Assembly (NCBI RefSeq): GCF_039729195.1
Contig: NZ_CP155796.1
Coordinates: 2,294,001-2,358,000, forward strand
DNA from: Mycobacterium sp. DL
GTDB lineage: Bacteria > Actinomycetota > Actinomycetes > Mycobacteriales > Mycobacteriaceae
Direction of reading: 5' to 3'
DNA length: 64,000 nucleotides
Below are positions 34,968-43,453 of the stretch, in pieces; position 1 is the first letter of the stretch, and every line of letters begins with the position of its first letter. A model generated the notes under the pieces. The model did no database searches, was not told the DNA's origin, and saw only the letters and a program-made list of their open reading frames with translations. The position numbers and the translations under genes are program-made.

Positions 34968-36340
34968 CCGTCAGTGAAGTGATCAATCCGGCGACCGAGC
35001 AGGTGCTGCGCACCGTCGAGCAGACCGACGAGGCCGGCGTCGACGACGCGGTGGCGCGCGCCAAGGTCGCCCAACGGCGCTGGGCGCGGCAGGCTCCCGC
35101 GGACCGCGCGGCCGCGCTGCGCTCGTTCGCGGCCGTGGTGGATGCGCACACAGAAGAACTGGCGGAACTGGAAGTGGCGAACTCCGGTCATCCGATCGGG
35201 AATGCGCGGTGGGAGGCCGGCCACGTGCGCGATGTCCTCCAGTACTACTCGGCCACGCCGGAACGTCTGTCCGGCAAACAGATTCCGGTCGCCGGCGGGT
35301 GGAACGTCACCTTCAACGAGCCGCTCGGGGTGGTCGGGGTGATCACACCGTGGAACTTCCCGATGACGATCGCCTCCTGGGGCTTCGCCCCCGCGCTCGC
35401 CGCGGGCAACGCAGTGCTGGTCAAGCCCGCGGAGTGGACACCGCTGACAACGATCCGTCTCGGCGAACTCGCCGTCGAGGCGGGACTGCCCGCCGACCTG
35501 TTCTGCGTGTTACCCGGCCGGGGTTCGGTGGTCGGGGAGCGGTTCGTCAGCCATCCCGACGTCCGCAAGATCGTGTTCACCGGATCCACCGAGGTCGGCA
35601 CCCGGGTGATGGCAGGTGCTGCGGCACAGGTCAAACGGGTCACCCTCGAGCTCGGAGGCAAGAGCGCCAACATCGTCTTCGACGACTGCGACCTGGCGCG
35701 CGCCGCTGCCGCCGCGCCGTACGGCGTGTTCGACAACGCCGGGCAGGACTGCTGTGCCCGCAGCCGAATTCTGGTGCAGCGCAATGTTTATGACCGATTC
35801 ATGGAGCTCTTCGAGCCCGCGGTCAAGGGTGTCGTGGTGGGAGACCCCCGTGCCGGTGAGACCGAAATGGGCCCGTTGGTGTCCCGGAAGCACTGGGACT
35901 CGGTGGCGGAGTTCGTTCCCGACGATGCGCCCGTCGCCTTCCGGGGTTCGGCTCCGTCGGGTCCCGGATACTGGTTCCCCCCGACGGTGCTGACTCCGCA
36001 GCGCGGCGACCGCACCGTCACCGAGGAGATCTTCGGGCCGGTGGTCACAGTGCTGCCCTTCGAGGACGAAGCCGATGCCATCGCGCTCGCCAACGACACC
36101 GTGTACGGACTGTCCGGTTCGATCTGGACCGACAATGTGTCTCGGGCGCTGCGGGTGTCGCGCGCCGTGGAAGCCGGCAATCTGTCGGTGAACTCGCACT
36201 CGTCGGTGCGTTACAGCACGCCGTTCGGCGGCTTCAAGCAGTCCGGGCTGGGCCGCGAACTCGGACCGGACGCCCCCCTGTCGTTCACCGAGACGAAGAA
36301 CGTGTTCATCGCTGTTCAACCCGACGAGGAAGGTGCCTGA
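34964..36340 (+). CDS. aldC: Aldehyde dehydrogenase (AldC/PuuC-like)
   Basis: A 458-residue NAD(P)-dependent dehydrogenase with GTG overlapping the previous stop by 4 bases. The general-base Glu is in LELGGKSANIV and the catalytic Cys in the GQDCCARSRI segment. The cofactor-binding TPWNFPMTIA and FTGSTEVGTRV are present. It would oxidise a gamma-glutamyl-aminoaldehyde to the acid in the operon's pathway and matches Rv2858c by position. Two adjacent Cys at the active site are a small peculiarity seen in other members. Confidence 0.92.
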   Translation: MTVSEVINPATEQVLRTVEQTDEAGVDDAVARAKVAQRRWARQAPADRAAALRSFAAVVDAHTEELAELEVANSGHPIGNARWEAGHVRDVLQYYSATPERLSGKQIPVAGGWNVTFNEPLGVVGVITPWNFPMTIASWGFAPALAAGNAVLVKPAEWTPLTTIRLGELAVEAGLPADLFCVLPGRGSVVGERFVSHPDVRKIVFTGSTEVGTRVMAGAAAQVKRVTLELGGKSANIVFDDCDLARAAAAAPYGVFDNAGQDCCARSRILVQRNVYDRFMELFEPAVKGVVVGDPRAGETEMGPLVSRKHWDSVAEFVPDDAPVAFRGSAPSGPGYWFPPTVLTPQRGDRTVTEEIFGPVVTVLPFEDEADAIALANDTVYGLSGSIWTDNVSRALRVSRAVEAGNLSVNSHSSVRYSTPFGGFKQSGLGRELGPDAPLSFTETKNVFIAVQPDEEGA

Positions 36341-37113
36341 TGGATCTGACCGAGCGACTGAAGGACAAGGTCGCCGTGATCACCGGTGGCGCCAGCGGCA
36401 TCGGTCTGGCGACCGCGAAGCGGATGCAGTCCGAGGGCGCGATCGTTGTCATCGGGGATGTCGACCCGGCCACCGGCCAGAGCGTCGCGAACGACCTCAA
36501 CGTGACCTTCGTACAGGTCGATGTCTCGGACCAGGTTGCGGTGGACCACCTGTTCGACACTGCAGTCGAGGTCCACGGTGGTGTCGACATCGCCTTCAAC
36601 AACGCGGGCATCAGTCCGCCGGAGGACGACCTGATCGAGAACACCAGCGTCGACGCATGGGACCGGGTGCAGGACATCAACCTGAAGTCGGTGTTCTTCT
36701 GCTGCAAGGCCGCACTGCGGCACATGGTGCCGCAGCAGAAGGGGTCGATCGTCAACACCGCGTCGTTCGTCGCCGTGATGGGTTCGGCGACGTCGCAGAT
36801 CTCCTACACCGCCTCCAAGGGCGGCGTGCTGGCGATGTCGCGCGAACTGGGTGTGCAGTACGCACGTCAGGGCATCCGCGTCAACGCGCTGTGCCCGGGA
36901 CCGGTCAACACGCCTCTGCTCAAGGAGTTGTTCGCGAAGGATCCCGAGCGGGCCGCCCGCAGGTTGGTGCACGTGCCTGTCGGCCGGTTCGCCGAACCGG
37001 AGGAACTCGCCGCCGCGGTGGCATTCCTGGCCAGCGATGACGCATCGTTCATCACGGGATCGTCGTTCCTCGTCGACGGCGGGATCAGCTCCGCTTACGT
37101 CACACCGCTCTAG
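36340..37113 (+). CDS. Short-chain dehydrogenase/reductase (Rv2857c-like)
   Basis: A 257-residue classical SDR whose ATG shares one base with the aldehyde dehydrogenase stop (TGATG). The cofactor motif is GGASGIG (about residues 16-22) with Asp following strand 2, favouring NAD. The active site has NNAG, the Ser of NTASF and YTASKGG. It ends with the usual ITGSSFLVDGG. It would act on a hydroxy or keto intermediate of the same pathway; its step is not defined. Confidence 0.92.
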   Translation: MDLTERLKDKVAVITGGASGIGLATAKRMQSEGAIVVIGDVDPATGQSVANDLNVTFVQVDVSDQVAVDHLFDTAVEVHGGVDIAFNNAGISPPEDDLIENTSVDAWDRVQDINLKSVFFCCKAALRHMVPQQKGSIVNTASFVAVMGSATSQISYTASKGGVLAMSRELGVQYARQGIRVNALCPGPVNTPLLKELFAKDPERAARRLVHVPVGRFAEPEELAAAVAFLASDDASFITGSSFLVDGGISSAYVTPL

Positions 37114-37128
37114 CGGGCCACCACGCAG

Positions 37129-37878
37129 ATGGCAGCCCCACCGGACCCCAGTGACAAGGCCAGATTTCCCGAGGGCGCTGACGTCAGCGACGCCCTGCTG
37201 CGTCCGGTTCGGCCACTCAACGCGTTCGAGGACACCGTCGAGCGGCTCCTGCAGACCATCCGACTGGGAATGCTGCATCCGGGCGAATCCCTGCCCCCCG
37301 AACGGGAACTCGCGGCGCGGCTCGGGGTCAGCCGGGACACGGTGCGCGAGGCGATCAAGTCGCTGGCCGACGCGGGCTATCTGGTGTCGCGCCGTGGCCG
37401 CTACGGCGGCACGTTCCTGGCCGACGCGCTGCCCACGCCCAGTGCCGACGAGGTCAGGTTCACCCGCGCGGACATCGACGACGCGCTGAGCCTGCGGGAG
37501 ATCCTCGAGGTGGGTGCCGCGCGGATGGCGGCGGCGCGGACACTCACCGCTACCGAGCGTGAGGCGTTGTGGAGCCGGCTGGCCGATGTGCGCGACGCCG
37601 CCACCGAGGACTACCGGCGCCTGGACTCGCGGTTGCATCTGGCGATCGCCGAGGCCGCCGGAGTGCCGTCGCTGGTGCCGCTGGTCGCGCAGAACCGGAT
37701 GCGCCTCAACGAACTGCTGGATCGGATCCCACTGCTCGCGCGCAACATCGCCCACTCCGACGAACAGCACGAGGCCATCGTGATGGCGATCCTGGCCGGC
37801 GACGCGGACAACGCGGCACAGACGATGACCGCGCACGTGTGGGGTTCGGCCTCGCTGCTGCACGGATTCCTGGACTGA
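37129..37878 (+). CDS. FadR/GntR family transcriptional regulator
   Basis: A 249-residue regulator. The winged-helix domain (about residues 35-100) has ESLPPERELAARLGVSRDTVREAIKSLADAGYLV. The C-terminal FCD all-helical domain has the metal/ligand residues Asp, His and His (in RLDSRLHLAIAEAAG and HSDEQHEAIVMAI). As last gene of the gamma-glutamylation operon it probably senses a pathway acid and controls the operon through the dyad at 32678-32704. Confidence 0.9.
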   Translation: MAAPPDPSDKARFPEGADVSDALLRPVRPLNAFEDTVERLLQTIRLGMLHPGESLPPERELAARLGVSRDTVREAIKSLADAGYLVSRRGRYGGTFLADALPTPSADEVRFTRADIDDALSLREILEVGAARMAAARTLTATEREALWSRLADVRDAATEDYRRLDSRLHLAIAEAAGVPSLVPLVAQNRMRLNELLDRIPLLARNIAHSDEQHEAIVMAILAGDADNAAQTMTAHVWGSASLLHGFLD

Positions 37879-37912
37879 ACCGGGCATCGTCCATCGTGTC
37901 GAGTACGACCTC

Positions 37913-37924
37913 CAGAGTGCTCTG
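37913..37924. promoter_or_regulatory. CAGAGTGCTCTG dyad before the ArsR gene
   Basis: A perfect 12-bp palindrome (5-bp arms around TG) ends 18 bases before the ArsR GTG, in the position of a core promoter. It is a candidate operator for self-control of the metal sensor and the transporter genes. Confidence 0.4.
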
Positions 37925-37942
37925 AGGACTACATTTGGCGGT

Positions 37943-38290
37943 GTGGACGATCGGTCGGTGGTCGAGTTGGCGTCGTCGGCGCTGTCCGACGTCGATACGG
38001 CGGGATGGGCGCAGCGATTCGACCTGGTGTCCGATCCGCACCGGCTGGAGATCCTGCTGAGCCTGCACCGCGCGCCCGGAATCTGTGTCAGTGACCTGGC
38101 GGCTGCGCTCGGCCGATCGGAGAACGCCGTGTCCCAGGCGCTGCGGGTGCTCCGCGCGCAAGGGTGGGTGACCAGCACGCGGACCGGCCGTTCGGTCAGC
38201 TACCGGTTGGACGACGAGATCGTGCACGACCTGCTGCACTGGATCGGCGCCCGGCACTCGGAGCCGGCGGGGCGCCACGGGCATCACTGA
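37943..38290 (+). CDS. ArsR/SmtB family metal-sensing repressor
   Basis: A 115-residue winged-helix repressor. The recognition region is CVSDLAAALGRSENAVSQALRVLRAQGWV and the wing TRTGRSVSYRL. The C-terminal tail HSEPAGRHGHH is His-rich, as in the mycobacterial nickel/cobalt sensors NmtR and KmtR. It precedes the CbiMNQO transporter by 80 bp on the same strand. I infer that it senses Co or Ni and represses uptake or another metal gene; whether it represses import or efflux is not shown by sequence. Confidence 0.88.
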   Translation: MDDRSVVELASSALSDVDTAGWAQRFDLVSDPHRLEILLSLHRAPGICVSDLAAALGRSENAVSQALRVLRAQGWVTSTRTGRSVSYRLDDEIVHDLLHWIGARHSEPAGRHGHH

Positions 38291-38370
38291 CCGCCTTCCG
38301 TCATCTGATCAGCTGGACAGGTGAACAGATGGCGGAATACGCTCGGCGGATGAACGTCGACCACGTCGCG

Positions 38371-39054
38371 ATGCACATGAGCGACGGCATCGTCAACGCA
38401 CCGATCTCGCTCCTGTTCGGCGGTATCGCAGTGGTGGCAATGGCTGTGTGCGTGGCGAAGGCACGGACCGAGCTCGACGAACGCACCGTGCCACTCGCCG
38501 GACTCGTGGCCGCCTTCGTCTTCGCCGTGCAGATGGTGAACTTCCCGATCCTTCCCGGTGTCAGCGGCCACCTGCTCGGCGGCGCGCTCGCCGCGATCCT
38601 CGTCGGCCCGTACACCGGGGCGCTCTGTGTGTCGATCGTCCTCATCGTCCAGGCACTTCTGTTCGCCGACGGTGGGGTGACGGCGTTGGGCACCAACATC
38701 ACCAACATGTCCGTGATCGGTGTCGTCGCCGGCTACGGGACCGCGGCGGTCTTGTACCGCCTCGCGCGGCGCCGCCGGGCCGATGTCCCCGTACCCGTTG
38801 TCGGGACGATCGCTTTCATCTCCGCGGTGATCGGCACTGTTTGTGCCGCAATGGGTTTCGTACTGGAGTATGCGCTCGGGGGAGCGGCGACGACGTCGCT
38901 GGGCACGGTCGCGGCCTACATGTTCGGCACCCACGTCCTGATCGGGATCGGCGAAGGAATCATCACCGCACTGACCGTGATGGCGGTGGTGCGGGCCCGG
39001 CCCGATCTCGTGTATCTGCTGCGCACCAACACACGCGCCGAGGTCACGGTATGA
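38371..39054 (+). CDS. cbiM: Energy-coupling factor transporter S component CbiM (cobalt/nickel)
   Basis: A 227-residue membrane protein with about six hydrophobic segments. I chose ATG 38371 because it yields MHMSDGIVNAP: in CbiM/NikM the free N-terminus and His2 bind the metal. ATG 38329, which has a better Shine-Dalgarno, or 38350 would add 7-14 residues. The second conserved His lies in LPGVSGHLLGGALAA. It captures Co(II) or Ni(II) and works with CbiN, CbiQ and CbiO. Its stop overlaps the next start (ATGA). Confidence 0.87.
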   Translation: MHMSDGIVNAPISLLFGGIAVVAMAVCVAKARTELDERTVPLAGLVAAFVFAVQMVNFPILPGVSGHLLGGALAAILVGPYTGALCVSIVLIVQALLFADGGVTALGTNITNMSVIGVVAGYGTAAVLYRLARRRRADVPVPVVGTIAFISAVIGTVCAAMGFVLEYALGGAATTSLGTVAAYMFGTHVLIGIGEGIITALTVMAVVRARPDLVYLLRTNTRAEVTV

Positions 39055-39419
39055 CGGCGCCGACGCCACGCCGATGGTGGTTCTGGATCGGATTCGCCAT
39101 GGTCACCCTGCTGATCGCCGGGGGTGTGTCGTATTTCGCGAGCTCGAGTCCGGACGGTCTGGACTCGGCGACGCTGCAGGGCTGCGAGGTGATCGAGACC
39201 CCGGCCGGCGAAGAACTCCGGGGTGAATGCATTGCACAGCACGCCGACGAACATTCCCTCGCGGCCTCGCCGCTAGCCGACTACGCGATCGGCGGCCAGG
39301 ACGGGACCGGCGGGCTCGCGGGCATCGTCGGCGTCGTCGTCACGGTCGTGGTCGCCGGCGGTGCCTTCTGGCTGATCGCCCGGTCCCGCACGAAACCCAC
39401 GTCGCCGACGAGAGATTGA
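39051..39419 (+). CDS. cbiN: CbiN-like PDGLE-domain small membrane protein
   Basis: A 122-residue protein with one N-terminal and one C-terminal membrane segment (about residues 10-28 and 90-112). The extracellular loop contains SSSPDGLDSA, the PDGLE signature in slightly altered form (PDGLD). In Co/Ni ECF systems this part associates with CbiM and is needed for metal loading. Overlap with cbiM on one side and a 2-bp gap to cbiQ on the other show tight coupling. Confidence 0.85.
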   Translation: MTAPTPRRWWFWIGFAMVTLLIAGGVSYFASSSPDGLDSATLQGCEVIETPAGEELRGECIAQHADEHSLAASPLADYAIGGQDGTGGLAGIVGVVVTVVVAGGAFWLIARSRTKPTSPTRD

Positions 39420-39421
39420 CG

Positions 39422-40201
39422 GTGGGCGCAGGTCACTCGCATCCGCTGTACCGCGACGGTGACTCGCCGCTGCATCGGGCACCCGCGGAGGCCAAGATCG
39501 TGTGCCTGGTTCTGTTCGTCCTCGCCGTGGTGGCCACGCCGCGGGAGTTGTTCTGGCCCTTCGGTCTCTACGCGCTGATCATCCTCGTGCTGTGGCAGGT
39601 GGCGCGTATCCCGCTGCGCTGGATCCTGCCCCGCATGCTCATCGAGGCGCCGTTCATCGTGCTCGCGGTACTCCTGCCGTTCGCCGAGGGCGGTGAGCGG
39701 GTCACTGTCGCGGGCATGGAGTTGTCGGTGGCAGGCCTGTACGCGGCGTGGGGCATCGTCATCAAGGGCACCCTCGGTGTGGCCGCGTCTTTGACCCTGG
39801 CCTCCACCACCACCGCACGCGAACTCCCTGTCGCGCTGAGCAGGCTCCGGGTTCCCGCGATGATCGTCTCGGTCCTGACGCTGATGATCCGTTATGTCGA
39901 CGTGCTGACCGCCGAAGCCCGCCGGATGCGGATGGCGCGGGTTTCGCGCGGTGATTCGCCCCGGATGCTGCATCAGGTCGGTGCGACGGCGAAGAGTGTC
40001 GGCGCGCTGTTCCTTCGGTCCTATGAACGCGGTGAGCGGGTGTATATGGCGATGCTGTCGCGGGGCTTCGACGGCCGGGTTCCCGCGCTGGCGGTGGGGT
40101 CCGGATGTGTCGCCGCCGCGACGCCGCGACAGTGGACGGTCGTGTTGCTGCCTGCGGCGGCCGCGGTGATGGTCGCAGCCGCCGCGTGGGTGCTGAGGTG
40201 A
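39422..40201 (+). CDS. cbiQ: Cobalt ECF transporter T component CbiQ
   Basis: A 259-residue membrane protein with about five hydrophobic segments. The coupling motifs that contact the ATPase are seen as RMRMARVSRGDSPR and, further on, RSYERGERVYMAMLSRGFDGR (A-R-G and S-R-G patterns). The GTG at 39422 is used; TTG 39416 is possible. It transmits ATP-driven movement from CbiO to CbiM. Stop overlaps cbiO. Confidence 0.93.
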   Translation: MGAGHSHPLYRDGDSPLHRAPAEAKIVCLVLFVLAVVATPRELFWPFGLYALIILVLWQVARIPLRWILPRMLIEAPFIVLAVLLPFAEGGERVTVAGMELSVAGLYAAWGIVIKGTLGVAASLTLASTTTARELPVALSRLRVPAMIVSVLTLMIRYVDVLTAEARRMRMARVSRGDSPRMLHQVGATAKSVGALFLRSYERGERVYMAMLSRGFDGRVPALAVGSGCVAAATPRQWTVVLLPAAAAVMVAAAAWVLR

Positions 40202-40938
40202 ACCGGCCGGCGATCCGTGTCCGGAACCTGAGCTACTCCTACCCGGGTGGGCTTCCGGCGCTCGGCGGTATCGATCTCGAGGTCGCCGCAGGGGAGCGTG
40301 TCGCGTTGCTCGGCCCCAATGGAGCCGGAAAGACGACCCTCATGCTCCACCTCAACGGTGTGCTGACCGCGTCGCAGGGCACTGTCGAGATCACCGGGAC
40401 GGCGTTGTCGCGCAAGACCCTTCGTGATATCCGGCGCAAGGTCGGAGTCGTCTTCCAGGATCCCGACGACCAGCTGTTCATGCCGACCCTCGCCCAGGAC
40501 GTCGCCTTCGGACCCGCCAACTTCGGGGTCCGCGGCGCCGAGCTCGAAGCGCGTGTCGCGCGTGCCCTCGAGGTCGTGTCGATGACCGACCTGGCCGCGC
40601 GCAGTCCCGCCCACATGTCGGGTGGTCAGCGCCGGCGCGCGGCACTGGCCACCGTTCTGGCGTGTGAACCCGAAGTGCTCGTTCTCGACGAGCCGTCGGC
40701 CAACCTCGACCCCGTCGCCCGCAGGGAACTGGCCGAGACCCTGGCGGGGCTCGACGCGACGATGCTGATCGTCACCCACGACCTGCCGTACGCAGCTCAG
40801 CTGTGTGACCGCGCGATCGTCATGGATGGCGGCCTCATCGTCGCCGACGGTCCGATCGGCGACGTGCTGTCGAACACCGAACTTCTCGCCGCGCACCGCC
40901 TCGAGTTGCCGTGGGGCTTTGTCGTCGGCTCACGCTGA
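40198..40938 (+). CDS. cbiO: Cobalt ECF transporter ATPase CbiO
   Basis: A 246-residue ABC ATPase. The Walker A motif is GPNGAGKTT (about residues 39-47), the Q-loop VVFQDPDDQLF, the signature MSGGQRRRAA, Walker B VLVLDEPSANLD and the switch His in VTHDLPYA. The QDPDDQLF stretch is the hallmark of ECF ATPases for cobalt/nickel. With one ATPase gene it would work as a homodimer. The last 9 bp overlap the end of the convergent histidine kinase gene. Confidence 0.94.
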   Translation: MNRPAIRVRNLSYSYPGGLPALGGIDLEVAAGERVALLGPNGAGKTTLMLHLNGVLTASQGTVEITGTALSRKTLRDIRRKVGVVFQDPDDQLFMPTLAQDVAFGPANFGVRGAELEARVARALEVVSMTDLAARSPAHMSGGQRRRAALATVLACEPEVLVLDEPSANLDPVARRELAETLAGLDATMLIVTHDLPYAAQLCDRAIVMDGGLIVADGPIGDVLSNTELLAAHRLELPWGFVVGSR

Positions 40939-42444
40939 CGTCGGCGCGGCCGTGACGGCGGTGCGCATCGTGGCCAGGCGGACGGTGAAAGCGGTTCTGC
41001 CCGAATCGGATCGGGCCGAGATCGTGCCGCCGTGGGATTCGACGATCGATGCGGCGATCGACAGACCGAGTCCGAAACTGCCGGTCTGCCGGGAGCGTGA
41101 CTTGTCGGCGCGCACGAAACGCTCGAACAGGTGTGGCAGCAGATCCGCCGTGATACCCGGTCCGTCGTCGGCCACGGTCATCTCGACGTAATCGCCACCG
41201 CCGTCGTCGGTTCCGGTCGAGATGCCGGCCGTCACCGTCGTCCCCGCAGGGGTGTGCAGGCGTGCGTTGGACAGCAGGTTGGCTACGGTCTGGTGCAGCT
41301 GCGCCCGGTCCCCGCGCACCCAGACCGGGCCGTCGGGGACCGCGGTCAGCCAGCGGTGTGACGGAGCGGAGACCGCTGCGTCGTTGACGGCGTCGACCAC
41401 GAGGTCGGTGAGATCGATCTCGGTGGCCTGGAGGTCCTGTCCTTCGTCGAGTCGGGCGAGCAGGAGCAGATCGGCGACCAGTGAGCTCATCCGCTGTGCT
41501 TCGGCCTCGATCCGCGCCAGCGAATACTCGGTGGTCTCGGGCAACACCGAACTGTCCTGCCGGGTCAGCTCTGCATAACCGGAGATGGCGGCCAACGGCG
41601 TGCGCAGTTCGTGGCTGGCGTCGGTGATGAACTGCCGCATCCGCCGGTCCGAGGCGGCGACGTCGGCCAGGGCGCCTTCGACGTGGTCGAGTAACCGGTT
41701 GAGGGTATCGCCGACGAGCCCCACCTCGGTCCGGGGATCGTTGTCACCGGCGGGCACCCGCGGGGTGATCGCGTGGTTGTCGCGGTCCAGCGGAAGTGCG
41801 GCCACCTCGGCTGCGGTCGCGGCGACACGGCGCAGCGGCCGGAGGGCGAACCGGACGATGGCCACGGTGCTCAATGCCGTGATCACCAGGGCCAGCGCCG
41901 ACATCCCGGACACGATCGCCGTCTCGCGGATCATCGCCTCCCACGCGGGCGTCCGCGACACGGCCGTCACGAGGATCTCGTCGCCGTCGCCGGGCCGGCC
42001 CACCATCCGGTACCAGCCCAGGTCGGGCAGTTCCACGGTGTGGGGCTGCGGGTCGGTCCAAGACCGCTCGGCGATCGCCGCAATCGCCGCCGGTGGGGCG
42101 GGGCGGGCATCGCCGTCGCCGAAGATCGCCGAGTCCACCACCTCACCGTTCTGGATCAGCGCGACGACATTTCCCGGCGCCTGCCCGATGAGCTGGGTCA
42201 GCGGCTTCATCGCGTCCGGCGCAGGCAGCATCCCGTCGGGACCGGGCGTGGCACGGTACTTGGCCACCGAGTTGGTGGTCCCGTCGGCGGCCCCCGACAG
42301 CTGCGAGTCGATGATGCCCAGCACCGACGCCCGCAGCGTCACCACCGACATCACACCGACGGTCACCAGGGCGATCATCACCACCGCGGAGACTCCGACA
42401 ACAAGTTGCCGCAGCAGGGTCCAGCTCTGCCAGGTGCGCTTCAT
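40930..42444 (-). CDS. Sensor histidine kinase, TrcS-like
   Basis: A 504-residue membrane sensor. Two membrane segments (about 14-37 and 176-199) flank an extracytoplasmic sensing domain of roughly 135 residues. HAMP follows, then HisKA with the phosphorylated His278 in ITDASHELRTPLA, and HATPase_c with NLLSNARLHTPAG, VADDGPGI and GFGLGLSIA. The start overlaps the regulator stop by 4 bases. The general build is like mycobacterial TrcS; the signal is unknown. Neighbouring metal uptake genes are convergent, so no regulatory link is implied. Confidence 0.92.
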   Translation of the reverse strand: MKRTWQSWTLLRQLVVGVSAVVMIALVTVGVMSVVTLRASVLGIIDSQLSGAADGTTNSVAKYRATPGPDGMLPAPDAMKPLTQLIGQAPGNVVALIQNGEVVDSAIFGDGDARPAPPAAIAAIAERSWTDPQPHTVELPDLGWYRMVGRPGDGDEILVTAVSRTPAWEAMIRETAIVSGMSALALVITALSTVAIVRFALRPLRRVAATAAEVAALPLDRDNHAITPRVPAGDNDPRTEVGLVGDTLNRLLDHVEGALADVAASDRRMRQFITDASHELRTPLAAISGYAELTRQDSSVLPETTEYSLARIEAEAQRMSSLVADLLLLARLDEGQDLQATEIDLTDLVVDAVNDAAVSAPSHRWLTAVPDGPVWVRGDRAQLHQTVANLLSNARLHTPAGTTVTAGISTGTDDGGGDYVEMTVADDGPGITADLLPHLFERFVRADKSRSRQTGSFGLGLSIAASIVESHGGTISARSDSGRTAFTVRLATMRTAVTAAPTSA

Positions 42445-43208
42445 TGCGCCGGTCGCAACATGTATCCGACCCCGCGGACGGTGTGGATCATCGGTTCGCG
42501 GCCCGCGTCGACCTTCTTGCGCAGATAGGACACGTACAGATCGACGATGCTGGAGCGTCCACCGAAGTCGTAGTTCCACACCTGTCGCAGAATCTCGGTG
42601 CGTTCGAGCGCTTTTCGCTGATTACGCATCAGCAGTCGCAGAAGCTCGAATTCGGTGGACGTCAACGAGATCGGCTCGCCCGCGCGTGCCACCTCGTGGC
42701 TCGCAGCGTCGAGGGTGAGGTCGCCCACCACCAGCGACTCGTCTCCGGCGGGAGTCAGATAGGCCGACCTCCGGAGTAGCCCGCGCAGCCGGGCGACGAG
42801 CTCTTCCAGCGAGAACGGTTTGGTCATGTAGTCGTCGCCGCCTGTGGTCAGGCCGGTGACCCGATCCGCTACCGAATCGCGGGCGGTCAGGAACAGCGTC
42901 GGCGTGTACGTGCCCGACTCCCGGAGCCGCCTCAGTACGCCGAGCCCGTCCATGTCGGGCAGCATGATGTCGAGCACGAGCAGATCGGGAGGGTCGGCCT
43001 CGTACTTGGCGACGGCCTCCGCGGCATCGTGGGCGACGTCGATGTCCCAGCCCTCGTACTTCAGGGCCATCCGGACCAGGTTGGTCAGCGCCCGTTCGTC
43101 GTCGACGAGCAGCACCCGGATCGGCGACCCGTCGGCGCGGTACATGCGGGGCAGTTGGCCCAGAATCGCGCGACGGGGGCCTTGGTCCTCGACCGGTGCA
43201 GACGTCAC
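42441..43208 (-). CDS. OmpR/PhoB-family response regulator
   Basis: A 255-residue two-domain regulator with a 28-residue N-terminal extension. The receiver domain has the acidic pair in LLVDDERA, the phosphorylated Asp80 (VLDIMLPDMDG), the conserved Thr in LFLTARD and Lys in MTKPFS. The C-terminal winged helix is typical, with NYDFGGRSSIVDLYVSYLRKKVD. It is followed directly by its kinase. The TATGAG repeats 40-95 bp upstream are a likely binding site for autoregulation. Confidence 0.93.
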   Translation of the reverse strand: MTSAPVEDQGPRRAILGQLPRMYRADGSPIRVLLVDDERALTNLVRMALKYEGWDIDVAHDAAEAVAKYEADPPDLLVLDIMLPDMDGLGVLRRLRESGTYTPTLFLTARDSVADRVTGLTTGGDDYMTKPFSLEELVARLRGLLRRSAYLTPAGDESLVVGDLTLDAASHEVARAGEPISLTSTEFELLRLLMRNQRKALERTEILRQVWNYDFGGRSSIVDLYVSYLRKKVDAGREPMIHTVRGVGYMLRPAQ

Positions 43209-43247
43209 CAGACCATTGTGACGTCCACTGCACGCTCGGTCGCCACG

Positions 43248-43303
43248 CTCATACGAATCTCATAGGACTGCGGCGCCTCGAGCGCATGTGAATCGTCTAT
43301 GAG
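43248..43303. promoter_or_regulatory. CTCATA repeats upstream of the response regulator
   Basis: CTCATA occurs at 43248-43253 and 43259-43264, exactly 11 bp apart, with an inverted copy CTATGAG at 43297-43303. An 11-bp period of direct half-sites is the usual layout for OmpR/PhoP-type regulators. The sites lie 40-95 bp upstream of the regulator start. The rest of the 245-bp gap to the DoxX gene shows no gene. Confidence 0.5.
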
Positions 43304-43453
43304 AGGCCCCAAATCGGCCGCTGAATCCGCGAGGATGGGCAGTCGGAGTCGGCCGCCGTGGTCCGGCACCCAGTTCATGCATGTGCGATCACGCAGTGGC
43401 GCAGTCGCTGCGGCGCCGTGCCACGTTCAAATCCAGGGAAGGCACACCACGAC

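Noticed and set aside
37879..38370. Cobalamin riboswitch upstream of the cobalt transporter
   Set aside because: The gap before the ArsR gene is only 64 bp and the gap before cbiM about 80 bp, too short for the structure; no B12-box-like sequence was seen.
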